Below are positions 1 through 8,467 of a DNA stretch of 64,000 nt, piece after piece. Below the pieces are notes generated by a model. It saw nothing but the letters and a program-made list of their open reading frames with translations. It did not search any database and was not told the DNA's origin. Within the stretch, counting starts at the first letter, position 1; every line of letters begins with the position of its first letter. Source of the stretch: CAWUFC02 sp963921335 (GTDB taxonomy: Bacteria > Pseudomonadota > Gammaproteobacteria > Pseudomonadales > Halieaceae); assembly GCA_963921335.3 (NCBI GenBank), contig CAWUFC020000002.1, positions 558,001 to 622,000 on the forward strand, written 5' to 3'. A program made the translations under genes and the position numbers.

Positions 1-171
1 CATTTTGACGGTCCTAAAGGCCCTCAGGTTCAGTATAGCCTGGAGACATACTGCTTTGATGAGGATGGCTCCCTGTTCATCAAGACCTACTACCGCGTGC
101 CCACCCACGAAAACGCCAATATTGGCGACCTGTTTCAGGAATATCTGCCCGAAAACGAAAACGGCCTCTAA
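1..171 (+). CDS. C-terminal fragment of an unrecognised protein
   Basis: The window opens inside a gene read from base 1. The 56 visible codons are rich in aromatic and acidic residues (for example the stretch ETYCFDEDGSLFIKTYY) and end in TAA at 169-171. The start lies outside the window. I do not recognise the family; no membrane segment or catalytic motif is visible. The stop codon sits in the loop of a terminator hairpin, which supports this as a true gene end. It converges on the TonB receptor that ends at 203. Confidence 0.6.
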   Translation, partial: HFDGPKGPQVQYSLETYCFDEDGSLFIKTYYRVPTHENANIGDLFQEYLPENENGL

Positions 172-183
172 AGAGGCCGTTTT
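160..183. terminator. Bidirectional hairpin terminator
   Basis: AACGGCCTCT and AGAGGCCGTT form a perfect 10-bp stem around a 2-nt loop, followed by TTTT on the plus strand and by a T-rich stretch when read on the minus strand. It lies between two convergent genes, so it probably terminates both. The stop codon of the upstream gene is inside the hairpin. Confidence 0.8.
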
Positions 184-202
184 AAAGAACAAGCTTTAAG
201 CC

Positions 203-2506
203 TTACCAGTCCTTACGCAAGGTAACCCCCCATGTAACGGGGTCGCTGTAGTAGGCCGTAAGCTTCCCATCCTGCGCCACACCATCTGCAATTGTGCCGG
301 TATATTCTTCATCGAACACATTGCGACCCCAGGCGGTTAAGGTGACCTGGGCACTTTCAAAGTTGACCCCCGCACGCAGGTTAACGATGTCATACTCACC
401 ATCCAGCTTGAGTGGGTCATTGTTAACGTCGGTCATGCGCTCATCAGTATAAGCCCACTCAGCGTAGACAAATCCACCGGTGTTATCTCCTATACGGAAT
501 TTCCAGTCACCAGACAGCACCGCAACGTTCTCGGGGTTAGAGCTAACCAGACCACCGCTTCGGTCACAGGAGCCATCGCCATTGTCGCCAGGATCGGGTT
601 CACCAGTCTGCCAGGGAGTGGCGATTTGGCAATCACCGTTCTCAAAGTCGGCGTACTCTGCGTCGTTGTAAGCCCAGGCAAAGTTAAGGCCGAAGTTCTC
701 AGTGGCCTGCCAATAAAGATCCACCTCCAGTCCACGTGCCTCAACCACACCCGCATTTTGCAGCGCAAAGCCAGTGCCCTGGAAGGAGATAGTCTGTAGA
801 TCCTCAGTATCGGTCGCATGCGCAGCGATGTTCAGACGCAAGTTCTGATCGGGGAAATCAGCTTTCATACCGATCTCAAAAGCCTCTGAGGACTCTGGAC
901 CGAACACAATGGGCACGATGGGATCAACACGATCAACATTGATACCGCCTGCCTTATAGCCAGTGCCATAAGACGCGTAAAGCATGATCGCGTCATTGGC
1001 GAACCATGTCAGTTTCAGAGTGCCGGTTACCTCATCGTCATCAAACTCTTCATACACGTCCGGTCGTGGCGCCAGTGGCGGGAAGAAGAAGAAGCCCCAA
1101 TTGTCCAACAGGGGATTCAACTCGGGCGGCGCATCGTCTTCGAAGATGTTTTGCATCTCCTTGTCTTCCTTGGTCCAGCGCAGACCGGCCGTTAACAGGA
1201 AGCTGTCACTCAGGTTCACATCAAACTGACCAAACACCGCGTAACTCTCGTGTTCCTGAGTAGAGGTATCTCTAGAACCAGTGCCTGCAATAAAAGCGTT
1301 AGGTGGCAGAGAGACTAATGGCGCCGTGTCTTTGCCGACTCCGGTGGTTCTGAAGGCATCAAGATCCTGGGTAAAGTAGTAAAGGCCAACTACATAGTTG
1401 AAGCGATCGTACTCGTTGCTGATGCGGAACTCTTGAGAAAACTGTTTTTGATCCTGCGTATTGGTCCGATCAACGGCTTCCACGTCCATAAAATCTGAAT
1501 CGACGCTATCAAACGACTCATATTGCCTGTAGGCAGTGATACTGGTGAAGGTCAGAACGTCAGTCTGCCAGTCAATTTGCATGGACAGGCCCTGATCTTC
1601 GTTGGTCGAAATGGGCAAGTAATTGAATGCTGTCTCACGATCATAGAAGTTCTCTGCCAGGGTAACGGTCCCACCCAGTTGCTCTGCGATAACGTCGGTG
1701 CCGGTTTTCCCAGGTACACCGGAGGCTTCGAAGTTATTGACCCAGGTATTGGAACCACAGCAGATTTCATCGATCTCAGAAGCGTCGGCAATGATATGAA
1801 TCGTCAGGTCATCATTAGGCGTCCACAGGGCTTGCAGCCGCGCACCCCATCGATCTCGGTCATAAATCTTGTCATCGCCAAGATTGAGATCGCTGACAAA
1901 GCCGTCGCGCTGCATTCCGAAGCCGGTCAGGCGGAAGGCCAGAACATTGTCGATTGCGGAGAGCGATACCCCGCCCTGGGCGCTGAACAAATTATAGTCA
2001 CCCGCCTCTGCCTGCAGGAAAGCGGTGCCTTCGTGATCAGGCTTAACACTGAAAACCGACACCGCACCAGCGGGGGTATTCCGTCCAAACAGAGTACCCT
2101 GAGGTCCACGCAGGACTTCAACACTGGCGACATCGACCAGGTTATTGATCATGGAGCTTTGACGCGCACGGTAAACACCGTCTACGTAAAGGCCTACCGA
2201 GGATTCGAGGCCGAAGTTCTGGGAACTGGTAAATACACCCCGGATACCAAAGGTCGCCGTCGACGAGTTCTGGGTCTGGCCAGCGCGCAGACTGGGTGCG
2301 TTGGCCTGCAGATCAAACATGTCGCGAACGCCAGTTTGCTCCAGGTTCTCGTTGGTAAAGGCGCTTACCGCGACGGGTACGTCTTGCAGATTTTGTTCAC
2401 GCTTTTGCGCCGTTACGATCACTTCTTCAAGCTGAGCTTGGGCGCTGCCAACATATGCGGCAGCTAATGCCAGCGCCAAGGCGTTCTTGCGGGAGGGAAA
2501 TATCAT
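203..2506 (-). CDS. TonB-dependent outer-membrane receptor
   Basis: A 767-residue receptor that would import a large or hydrophobic ligand across the outer membrane using TonB energy. The N-terminus has a Sec signal peptide (about residues 1-24, cleaved after AQA). The TonB-box/plug entry EEVIVTAQKREQNLQDVPVAV follows, then the plug motif RGPQGTLFGRNTPAGA near residue 135. The rest alternates aromatic-rich strands and acidic loops typical of a 22-stranded barrel and ends in ...TLRKDW with a terminal aromatic residue. Length is usual for the family. ATG at 2506 is preceded by AGGA. It is transcribed alone; the substrate cannot be told. Confidence 0.93.
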   Translation of the reverse strand: MIFPSRKNALALALAAAYVGSAQAQLEEVIVTAQKREQNLQDVPVAVSAFTNENLEQTGVRDMFDLQANAPSLRAGQTQNSSTATFGIRGVFTSSQNFGLESSVGLYVDGVYRARQSSMINNLVDVASVEVLRGPQGTLFGRNTPAGAVSVFSVKPDHEGTAFLQAEAGDYNLFSAQGGVSLSAIDNVLAFRLTGFGMQRDGFVSDLNLGDDKIYDRDRWGARLQALWTPNDDLTIHIIADASEIDEICCGSNTWVNNFEASGVPGKTGTDVIAEQLGGTVTLAENFYDRETAFNYLPISTNEDQGLSMQIDWQTDVLTFTSITAYRQYESFDSVDSDFMDVEAVDRTNTQDQKQFSQEFRISNEYDRFNYVVGLYYFTQDLDAFRTTGVGKDTAPLVSLPPNAFIAGTGSRDTSTQEHESYAVFGQFDVNLSDSFLLTAGLRWTKEDKEMQNIFEDDAPPELNPLLDNWGFFFFPPLAPRPDVYEEFDDDEVTGTLKLTWFANDAIMLYASYGTGYKAGGINVDRVDPIVPIVFGPESSEAFEIGMKADFPDQNLRLNIAAHATDTEDLQTISFQGTGFALQNAGVVEARGLEVDLYWQATENFGLNFAWAYNDAEYADFENGDCQIATPWQTGEPDPGDNGDGSCDRSGGLVSSNPENVAVLSGDWKFRIGDNTGGFVYAEWAYTDERMTDVNNDPLKLDGEYDIVNLRAGVNFESAQVTLTAWGRNVFDEEYTGTIADGVAQDGKLTAYYSDPVTWGVTLRKDW

Positions 2507-2608
2507 AGTCCTACCTTTGCTATTAATTATGGGTTATTGGAATGTAAGCACCGCTATCATTCATTAAGCAGCCGGTATATTCAAGAGACGTTTATGTGAC
2601 AAAAGACC

Positions 2609-3679
2609 TCAGTGAGGAGTGAGCCGGGCGCAAATCAGCGGCAGGTGCTGACGCCCACAGAAAACTTCTTCACCCAGCCTGAATACTGGACTGCCGAGGC
2701 GACCACCCCCGGCCCAGTTCACTGCTTCTGTAGGCTGACTCCATGTGATATCAGCGCAAATATCAGGGTTCGCCTGAACACCGTAGCGTTGTCGGTCGAG
2801 CTCATGCTGGTGCAAACGGTGCCGGCGATGCCGTGCACTCCGGCTGTGATCTGTTGCCTCGGTATTGTCGACTGGGCGATGGGCGCTAATCTGGTACCAG
2901 AGAATGTCGAGATCAAGTGACTGCTGCATCGCAATAATCTCCGGCACCGCCAGGGCACTGGCATAGTCTTCTGGATCGATGCCGATCTCCAGCAGTTTCG
3001 TCCCGGCTTTGTCCACCTGATCGTCGGGCAGCAACGAATTGGCTATGTCGGGTGCAGAGCCCTGCTGGCCGGAGAGCAGCCAGTACAAACGGGGTAGATG
3101 TTCGCGCCCGAAAAATAATTCACCCTCGTATTCGTAAGTAGGCACGCCGAAGATTCCACGATCAAAACTGTCCTCCTGCAGCGCCATCAAAGCTGACATA
3201 CCTTGTTGCCGCCAATCATCAAAACCTTCGATGTCTGCATCCGCGGAGATGAGTACTCGTTTTATGACCTCAATGTCTTCAATATCCAGGTCACGTCGCC
3301 AGAACGGTTCGTAGACCCGATCTATGTAGCGCTGCAGGGTTTCATCACCCTGCTCCCTGGCCCATAACATGCCCAGCCCGGCCAGTTCACTATTCCAGAT
3401 TTTCTCGGTGCCCCGAATCGTCATGCCGCGCAAATTGGCGTAGCGACGACAGTCGTAATAGGCGTACTTAACACCACTCCACTGCTCGGCGCTTCGCGAC
3501 TGTGAGGCGACTTTGCCAGACTTGTCGAGTTTTGCACTGCCAAGGTAGCTGGGAATATCGAGCACAAAGGGTTGCCACAACGCCTCAACGTCCAGCTCCG
3601 CGATGAGTGAACGTGTGTATGCAATGGCAAGGTAGGCATAGGGGCTTTTGAAATCGATATGGACAGTCAGCTGCGGCAC
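2609..3679 (-). CDS. 2-hydroxychromene-2-carboxylate isomerase-like (DsbA-family) protein with an extended C-terminus
   Basis: The first about 215 residues match the HCCA-isomerase/GST-kappa type of DsbA-like thioredoxin fold. The opening strand is HIDFKSPYAYLAI, with Ser/Tyr where thioredoxins have cysteines, and the cis-Pro segment is GIFGVPTYEYEGELFFG. Relatives isomerise aromatic catabolites with glutathione. An unusual tail of about 140 residues follows, ending in a second cis-Pro-like segment (GSPVFRLGEEVFCG), as if a second, degenerate domain had been added; an Arg/His-rich stretch in between looks little like a fold. GTG at 3679 was chosen because it sits just before the first strand. 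An upstream ATG at 3808 would overlap the divergent crotonase by more than 100 nt. Confidence 0.7.
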   Translation of the reverse strand: MPQLTVHIDFKSPYAYLAIAYTRSLIAELDVEALWQPFVLDIPSYLGSAKLDKSGKVASQSRSAEQWSGVKYAYYDCRRYANLRGMTIRGTEKIWNSELAGLGMLWAREQGDETLQRYIDRVYEPFWRRDLDIEDIEVIKRVLISADADIEGFDDWRQQGMSALMALQEDSFDRGIFGVPTYEYEGELFFGREHLPRLYWLLSGQQGSAPDIANSLLPDDQVDKAGTKLLEIGIDPEDYASALAVPEIIAMQQSLDLDILWYQISAHRPVDNTEATDHSRSARHRRHRLHQHELDRQRYGVQANPDICADITWSQPTEAVNWAGGGRLGSPVFRLGEEVFCGRQHLPLICARLTPH

Positions 3680-3694
3680 TGCGAGGATTACCCC

Positions 3695-4522
3695 ATGGAA
3701 CTCAAGACAACCCAGTATAGCCTCGACGGCGGCACCGCCACCATCACCCTGTCGCGACCTGAGCGTCGCAACTCGTGGACAGGACGCATGCACACCGAAT
3801 ACCGCCACTGCCTGGCCACGGCTGAAGAGGACCCCTCAGTTCGTGTGATCGTCGTTACCGGCGACCCCGCCGGCAAAGCGTTCTGCTCGGGCGCTGACTT
3901 AGGCGGCCTGGAAAAAATGTCGGAGAGTGGCAGTTATGACGCGGGCACCAAAGCAGACATTGCTCGCCCTGGCTACGGCATTACCGATGAATTTGACGCC
4001 ACGTTTGCCTACCACTTCGGCCTCAGCAAACCGACCATCGCAGCCCTGAACGGGGCCGCTGCCGGCGTTGGCCTGGTGCTGGCGGCCTACTGCGACCTGC
4101 GATTCGCGGTGGCTGGGTGCAAAATGACAGCCGCCCACGGACGCTTTAATTTTGCCCCTGAGTACGGCCTGTCCTGGCTGTTGCCCAGACTCATCGGCAT
4201 CACCCACGCCAACGATTTGCTGCTCTCCAGTCGCGTGTTCACAAGCGAAGAAGCCTTGGTTATGGGCTTTCTCAATAGACTGTTGGAGCCCAGCGAACTC
4301 ATGCCATCAGTTTACGACTACGCACAACAACTGGCTGAGAACTGCTCGCCTGCCTCACTGCGCGAGTCAAAGCGCCAGCTTTACCTGGATCAGCATCGCA
4401 GCATCGCCGATTCGGTGCGCGAGAGTGAGCGACTGCTCGATGAACTCACCACTGAGCCCAACTACAAGGAAGGCATCAAAGCCTGGATGGAAAAGCGTAA
4501 ACCTAACTGGCAGACGCAGTAA
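3695..4522 (+). CDS. Enoyl-CoA hydratase/isomerase family protein
   Basis: A 275-residue crotonase-fold enzyme acting on an acyl-CoA. The oxyanion-hole signatures FCSGADL (about residue 68) and ALNGAAAGVG (about 115) are present, followed by PEYGLSWLLPRLIG with an acidic residue at the usual catalytic position. ATG at 3695 follows GAGGA at good spacing and is preferred to an in-frame ATG at 3659. The start is only 15 nt from the start proposed for the divergent isomerase, and the gene converges on the amidase. Hydratase versus isomerase activity cannot be separated from sequence alone. Confidence 0.88.
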   Translation: MELKTTQYSLDGGTATITLSRPERRNSWTGRMHTEYRHCLATAEEDPSVRVIVVTGDPAGKAFCSGADLGGLEKMSESGSYDAGTKADIARPGYGITDEFDATFAYHFGLSKPTIAALNGAAAGVGLVLAAYCDLRFAVAGCKMTAAHGRFNFAPEYGLSWLLPRLIGITHANDLLLSSRVFTSEEALVMGFLNRLLEPSELMPSVYDYAQQLAENCSPASLRESKRQLYLDQHRSIADSVRESERLLDELTTEPNYKEGIKAWMEKRKPNWQTQ

Positions 4523-5939
4523 GCGCCGGCCGCTTGTCCCACCAGGGCGCGGCCTCTTCGAGCTGGCCTGCCAACTGCAGCAACAGCGCATCGTCGCCAT
4601 ATGCGGCGGTGAACATCATACCGAGAGGCAAGCCCTGCTCTGTCCAATACAGTGGCAAAGAAATCGAGGGCTGCCCGGTCTGATTGAACAGCGCGGTGTC
4701 CGCCATAAAGGCATACAGGCGATTGGCATATTCCTCCGGAGGGGCATCGCTGATATACCCCACCTCCACCGGCGCACTGGACACGGCAGGACTTAACAGC
4801 ACATCGTAATCCTGGTGAAAATAACCCATGGCACGACCTGCGGCATGATTAGCCTGTAGCGCGTGGATATAATCTGTGGCGCTGACAGCAGTACCCATTG
4901 CGATCGCGAATCGCGTGCCCTCCTCCATATCCAACTCTTCCACAGTGCAAGCCAGCTCAGCGGCTCGCTGTTGCGCGGCCAGCGCGGCATTGGCCGAGAT
5001 AATCGTGAAACCCTGGGCCGCGGCGTCACTCATCACCTGGGGTGGCTGTACAGCCTCAACGCGATGCCCCAATGATTCCAACAAAGCAATGGTTTGGGTC
5101 AGCCCGGCGCGCGCATCATCACTGTAGCTTCCCTCCCCAACTTTCTCTTCCCACACGCCAATACGCAACTGCTCGGGGCGCTTGTTCACTTCCGCCAGAA
5201 AGATGCCATCCCTAAAGGGCGCCGCGTATGCCTCACCGACTTCGCTGCCACCGGTGACGTCGAGCATGGCCGCGGTATCGCGCACCGTGCGACTCACCAC
5301 ATGATTCATAGACTGCCCACCCCAGCCCTCAGCCTTATCCGGACCAAAGGGAATTCTTCCTCGGCTGGGTTTTAATCCCACCAGTCCGGTGCAAGCTGCC
5401 GGAATACGAATAGACCCGCCTCCGTCTGAAGCATGAGCAACCGGTAGAATGCCAGCAGCGACAGCCGCGCTGGCTCCACCGCTTGAGCCGCCCGATGTAC
5501 GCGACAAATCCCAGGGATTGCGGGTGGGCCCAAAAGCCTTTGGCTCAGTAACCGGCATCAGGCCAAACTCCGGGGAGTTTGTCCTGCCGAATACAACCAG
5601 ACCACCATCACGGTAGCGTGCAATCAGGGTACTGTCGTGATCGGAGACATAGTTCTGATACATGCGACTGCCCTGGCTCAGCGGCTGCCCGGCGATGGCC
5701 TGGTGTAAATCCTTAATCAGAAACGGCACACCCGTGTACAGCCCATCGGGCAAGCCCGCTGCGATCGCGGCCCGCGCCTCATCGTAGAATTTGTAGACGA
5801 CTGCATTGATCTGCGCGTTGACCTGCTCAGTACGGACGATGGCTTCAACCAGCAGCTCCAGCGCAGAAACGTCACCCTGGCGCACCAATGCCGCAAGACC
5901 CAAGCCATCGTAGTCGTCATATTCGGAAAACCCAGCCAT
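4503..5939 (-). CDS. Amidase signature family enzyme
   Basis: A 478-residue member of the amidase signature family, which hydrolyses amide bonds with a Ser-cisSer-Lys triad. The lysine is in FLIKDLH (about residue 70). The Gly/Ser-rich block TSGGSSGGASAAVAAG (about 150) supplies the cis-serine and DGGGSIRIPAA the nucleophile region. No signal peptide, so cytoplasmic. ATG at 5939 is preceded by AGGAGAG. The 3' end overlaps that of the convergent crotonase by 20 nt. It resembles 6-aminohexanoate-cyclic-dimer hydrolase or general amidases rather than GatA, because no Gat partners are nearby; the substrate is unknown. Confidence 0.9.
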   Translation of the reverse strand: MAGFSEYDDYDGLGLAALVRQGDVSALELLVEAIVRTEQVNAQINAVVYKFYDEARAAIAAGLPDGLYTGVPFLIKDLHQAIAGQPLSQGSRMYQNYVSDHDSTLIARYRDGGLVVFGRTNSPEFGLMPVTEPKAFGPTRNPWDLSRTSGGSSGGASAAVAAGILPVAHASDGGGSIRIPAACTGLVGLKPSRGRIPFGPDKAEGWGGQSMNHVVSRTVRDTAAMLDVTGGSEVGEAYAAPFRDGIFLAEVNKRPEQLRIGVWEEKVGEGSYSDDARAGLTQTIALLESLGHRVEAVQPPQVMSDAAAQGFTIISANAALAAQQRAAELACTVEELDMEEGTRFAIAMGTAVSATDYIHALQANHAAGRAMGYFHQDYDVLLSPAVSSAPVEVGYISDAPPEEYANRLYAFMADTALFNQTGQPSISLPLYWTEQGLPLGMMFTAAYGDDALLLQLAGQLEEAAPWWDKRPALTASAS

Positions 5940-6137
5940 CCCACTCTCCTCTTCTTAGGGCCTATTGATTATGGCCGCAGCTTGTTGGAACCACAAAGTA
6001 ACTGGCGAATTCGATAGCGATCGACGCTAACTGCTTGTTGGCACCCAATGCCTCTTCGGTGGCGCACACTGCCATGTCGTGCCGGTGCAGCAAACATTAA
6101 TGTGATGAATATACGCACGACAAGGACGGTGAAGAAG

Positions 6138-6284
6138 ATGCTGACTAAACACAATCGAAACGTACTTTTAGCCATTGCAGTTGCTGGAATAGCCGCGTTG
6201 ATGTCGATGAATGGAAAGGCTAGCTCTAGTGTTGGTGCAGTGCATTCATTGCAAACCACACCATTAGAGGTGCGACAGGGCTGA
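6138..6284 (+). CDS. Possible small secreted or membrane peptide (48 aa)
   Basis: A short frame starting MLTKHNRNVLLAIAVAGIAA, which is a basic start followed by a hydrophobic run like a signal peptide or single membrane segment, then a small polar tail. A purine-rich GAAGAAG directly precedes the ATG and GGA lies about 14 nt upstream. It is the only frame in this gene-poor stretch with a coherent protein-like character. No family recognised; it may be spurious. Confidence 0.3.
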   Translation: MLTKHNRNVLLAIAVAGIAALMSMNGKASSSVGAVHSLQTTPLEVRQG

Positions 6285-6404
6285 GCAGGTAGTGTTCGCA
6301 CCCTGGAGTGATTGGCACGATTGATCACAACGCGGTTGCCTCCCGCGTTGTGACCCTGAGTGGCGAGGACATAAATCATCGCCATTGAGGCGAAGATTTA
6401 TGTA

Positions 6405-6457
6405 TGGCGCGTCGGTGTGCCGCATCACCGGCACGGTTCTAACTACCGGTCCGACGC
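6405..6457 (-). other. Degenerate tRNA-3'-end-like remnant
   Basis: Read on the minus strand, a 7-nt block GCGTCGG pairs perfectly with CCGACGC, and GCCA follows like a discriminator base plus CCA. The insert is only about 35 nt and contains the hairpin GTGCCG/CGGCAC, so it cannot fold as a complete tRNA. Both this element and the real tRNA-Arg share GTGCCGG before, and GCGCCATACA after, the acceptor end. It is probably a decayed or rearranged tRNA copy. Confidence 0.35.
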
Positions 6458-6477
6458 ATCGGTTCGAATCGGGGCGT

Positions 6478-6520
6478 ACAAACAAAAAACCCCGCCTAAC
6501 GGCGAGGGTTTTTTGTTTGT
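6478..6520. terminator. Strong bidirectional terminator after tRNA-Arg
   Basis: ACAAACAAAAAACCC-CGCC pairs with GGCGAGGGTTTTTTGTTTGT (one bulged base) around the loop TAAC. It ends 2 nt from the encoded CCA of the tRNA and gives a T-rich run in both directions, so it should terminate the minus-strand tRNA transcript. Confidence 0.85.
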
Positions 6521-6521
6521 A

Positions 6522-6598
6522 TGGCGCGCCCGGCACGATTCGAACGTGCGACCGCCTGGTTCGTAGCCAGGTACTCTATCCAGCTGAGCTACGGGCGC
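6522..6598 (-). tRNA. tRNA-Arg (anticodon ACG)
   Basis: A 77-nt cloverleaf. Acceptor GCGCCCG pairs with CGGGCGC, with G as discriminator and an encoded CCA. The D-arm contains AGCTCAGCTGGATAGAG, the anticodon arm is CCTGG-CTACGAA-CCAGG with anticodon ACG, and the T-arm is GCACG-TTCGAAT-CGTGC. ACG (read as ICG after deamination) decodes CGU, CGC and CGA. The terminator follows directly. Confidence 0.96.
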
Positions 6599-6610
6599 TG
6601 AAAATGTTTT

Positions 6611-6743
6611 GTACCGTACTTCCCGGTACTCCTTTCGGCCTAAAGGCCGAAAGACCAGCCCTCGCTTACCGAGCCGGGGTCGTAAAGCTTGCGCTTTACT
6701 CGCATCCCGTCTCTGCTCGGTCGTTGCTTGCGTTGCAAGCAAC
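6611..6743. repeat. Cluster of four hairpins next to tRNA-Arg
   Basis: Successive inverted repeats: GTACCG..CGGTAC (6611-6629), CTTTCGGCC/GGCCGAAAG with loop TAAA (6632-6653), GTAAAGC/GCTTTAC (6682-6699), nested inside ACCGAG..CTCGGT (6668-6721), and GTTGCTTGC/GCAAGCAAC (6723-6743). They fill the space between a tRNA 5' fragment and the intact tRNA. Their function is unknown; they could be processing structures of a tRNA precursor or an inserted element. Confidence 0.6.
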
Positions 6744-6762
6744 CCAGCTGAGCTACGGGCGC
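6744..6762 (-). pseudogene. 5' fragment of a second tRNA-Arg
   Basis: Nineteen bases identical to the first 19 bases of the tRNA-Arg at 6522-6598 (acceptor 5' strand plus start of the D-arm). After them the sequence departs into the hairpin cluster, so the anticodon and T-arms are missing. This looks like a truncated tandem tRNA copy. Confidence 0.7.
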
Positions 6763-6882
6763 TAAGTGTCCACAACCCTGAGGTCATGAGGGGGCGTACT
6801 ATAGGGTCCTCACCCCTGCTAGTCAAGTCGATTATCCGCTATGATAGCCAGCCTCAGCAAATCTCAAAATCAGGGACAAAAC

Positions 6883-7560
6883 ATGGACTTAGCTGGCAAA
6901 TCTATCGTCGTTACTGGCGCCAACGGCAACCTCGGCCTGGCTGTTGCCAAAACAGCAATCAGCCACGGGGCAAACGTCACCATGCTGGACATCGTATTCA
7001 ATGGTGAAGCTCTTGAGGTAGACGCCACCCGAGTAGAAGTGAACCTGCTTGATACCCAAGCAACCGCTACGGCCATTGCAGAGATCGGCACCATTGATGG
7101 CCTTTGCAATATCACCGGCGGTTTCGACATGGGCGCCCCGGTGCATGAAGCCCCCGACGAGCAGTGGGAGAAGCTGTTTAACCTGAACGTCAAAACGCTG
7201 ATCAATACCGTGCGTGCAACGGTACCCAGCATGCAGGCGCAAGGCAGTGGCGCCATCGTGAATATCGGAGCCGCGGCAGCATTAAAGGGTGAAGCGTTGA
7301 TGGGCCCCTACTTGGTTAGTAAGAGTGCCGTTATCAGAATCAGTGAATCGATGGCAGACGAACTGAAGGGCGACGGTATTCGCGTGAATTGTGTATTACC
7401 GGCGGTGTTCGACACCCCCCAGAACCGCGAGGCCATGCCCGACGCAGATTTCAGCGAATGGGTTACGCCTCAGCAATTGGCCAATACGGTGTGCTTCCTG
7501 GCCTCCGATGCCGCCAGCGGCATTATCGGGGCCAGTGTACCGGTTAAAAACCAGATGTAA
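6883..7560 (+). CDS. Short-chain dehydrogenase/reductase (SDR)
   Basis: A 225-residue classical SDR that would oxidise or reduce a hydroxyl/carbonyl with NAD(P)(H). The Rossmann motif VVTGANGNLGLAVA is at the N-terminus, NITGG stands at the NNAG position, and YLVSK provides the active-site Tyr and Lys with a GAAAAL segment ahead of it. ATG at 6883 follows CAGGGA at proper spacing; an in-frame ATG at 6841 lacks this. It is slightly short for the family. Convergent with the SYLF gene, 5 nt apart. Substrate unknown. Confidence 0.88.
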   Translation: MDLAGKSIVVTGANGNLGLAVAKTAISHGANVTMLDIVFNGEALEVDATRVEVNLLDTQATATAIAEIGTIDGLCNITGGFDMGAPVHEAPDEQWEKLFNLNVKTLINTVRATVPSMQAQGSGAIVNIGAAAALKGEALMGPYLVSKSAVIRISESMADELKGDGIRVNCVLPAVFDTPQNREAMPDADFSEWVTPQQLANTVCFLASDAASGIIGASVPVKNQM

Positions 7561-7565
7561 GGGGG

Positions 7566-8138
7566 CTAGTTCAGGTCCTCGTCTTCCCAGAATTTGGTGC
7601 CTTGCAGGGTAGCCTGCAGGGCAACACCCGAGTCGGTTAACTGATAGATCGTGGTACCCGCCACCACAGTGGCCGCTGCTTCCATACCTGCACCCTGGTC
7701 TTCGTGCTGCGCCGCCGCATCTGCCTGACCGGAAAAATCCCAGCCACCTTCACGAAAATCTTTCATGGCCTTGGCCGTGTGGAAGATAAAGATGGCATTG
7801 AAGTCCTTCACACCTAAACCAATACCACCGCCGCCGGAAAACATGTTCATGTAAATATCTTTGCCGGAGCCATTATCTCTCAGGATGCCTTTACCGCGTT
7901 CGGTAGACAGCAGAAACAGGTTCATGCCGAAGCTGGAAAACACGGCATAGCCCTTTGCTTCCTTAATCTGCTGGCGAACCTCGGGCTTTTCTTCATAGAG
8001 TTTGTCGAGTGCTTTGCTGCGAGACTCCTGGATCTCCTTGCGTTCCTTGTCCGGGTCCTTGTCGCCAAACAGAGCCTGCGAGCTCATGGGCAGAGCCAGC
8101 AGCAGAGCTGACAGGGCAATATTCAAAACGGTCTTCAC
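7566..8138 (-). CDS. SYLF-domain (Ysc84-like) lipid-binding protein
   Basis: A 190-residue exported protein. The N-terminus is a signal peptide (hydrophobic run ALSALLLALP, cleavage near SQA). The mature part carries the SYLF pattern: GYAVFSSFGMNLF, then GSGKDIYMNMFSGGGGIGLGVKDFNAIFIF, seen in small periplasmic or outer-membrane-associated proteins thought to bind lipids. The gene begins with GTG at 8138, preceded by a strong AAGGAG 7 nt upstream, and ends in TAG. The physiological role is not known. Confidence 0.85.
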   Translation of the reverse strand: MKTVLNIALSALLLALPMSSQALFGDKDPDKERKEIQESRSKALDKLYEEKPEVRQQIKEAKGYAVFSSFGMNLFLLSTERGKGILRDNGSGKDIYMNMFSGGGGIGLGVKDFNAIFIFHTAKAMKDFREGGWDFSGQADAAAQHEDQGAGMEAAATVVAGTTIYQLTDSGVALQATLQGTKFWEDEDLN

Positions 8139-8467
8139 GTCTTTTCTCCTTATGCGTGTTGTGCCAACTTCAGCATAGTCGCAACCACTGCATATCGCTA
8201 CACCCCGACCCAGAAGCCGTAGAAAGATAACGACCTATAGTGTTCAAGCCAAACCTTCGCCACAGGGCCATGGCAAGCAGATAACGCTCATCCTGCGCTT
8301 CACCCCGGGATAAAAACACGATGCAGCCATAGCCGCGTGGTCGACCGTGCATGGACTGGTCGAGCTAGCGCTGTCCGGTCGTGTGGAATTGTCACAATCC
8401 CCGGAGGAGCTGAAAGCGCAAATCACGCGTATACTGGCGCATCTTTTTTAGAACTACGCCCTGCCCC
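8139..8467. other. Divergent intergenic region, SYLF gene / pyruvate kinase
   Basis: About 330 nt containing the upstream regions of two divergent genes. I see no convincing protein frame, RNA gene or strong palindrome. The Shine-Dalgarno motif before the SYLF start is clear; none is evident before the pyruvate kinase ATG. Confidence 0.5.

Larger units (their letters stand above)
5940..6882. other. Gene-poor region holding tRNA, tRNA fragments and hairpins
   Basis: No convincing protein gene other than the doubtful 48-residue frame. It carries one tRNA-Arg, its terminator, a 19-nt copy of the tRNA 5' end, a tRNA-3'-end-like remnant and four strong hairpins between 6611 and 6743. The upstream regions of the amidase and of the SDR at 6883 lie at its two edges. 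Confidence 0.7.

Noticed and set aside
5969..6385. Minus-strand frame of 138 codons upstream of the amidase
   Set aside because: Composition is erratic, no domain or Shine-Dalgarno site, and the opposite-strand small peptide is more coherent.
6405..6480. A possible amber-suppressor tRNA on the plus strand, because TTCTAAC resembles a CTA anticodon loop and GGTTCGAATC a T-loop
   Set aside because: The flanking bases do not pair as an anticodon stem in that register, the T-stem has mismatches, and no matching acceptor stem is present.
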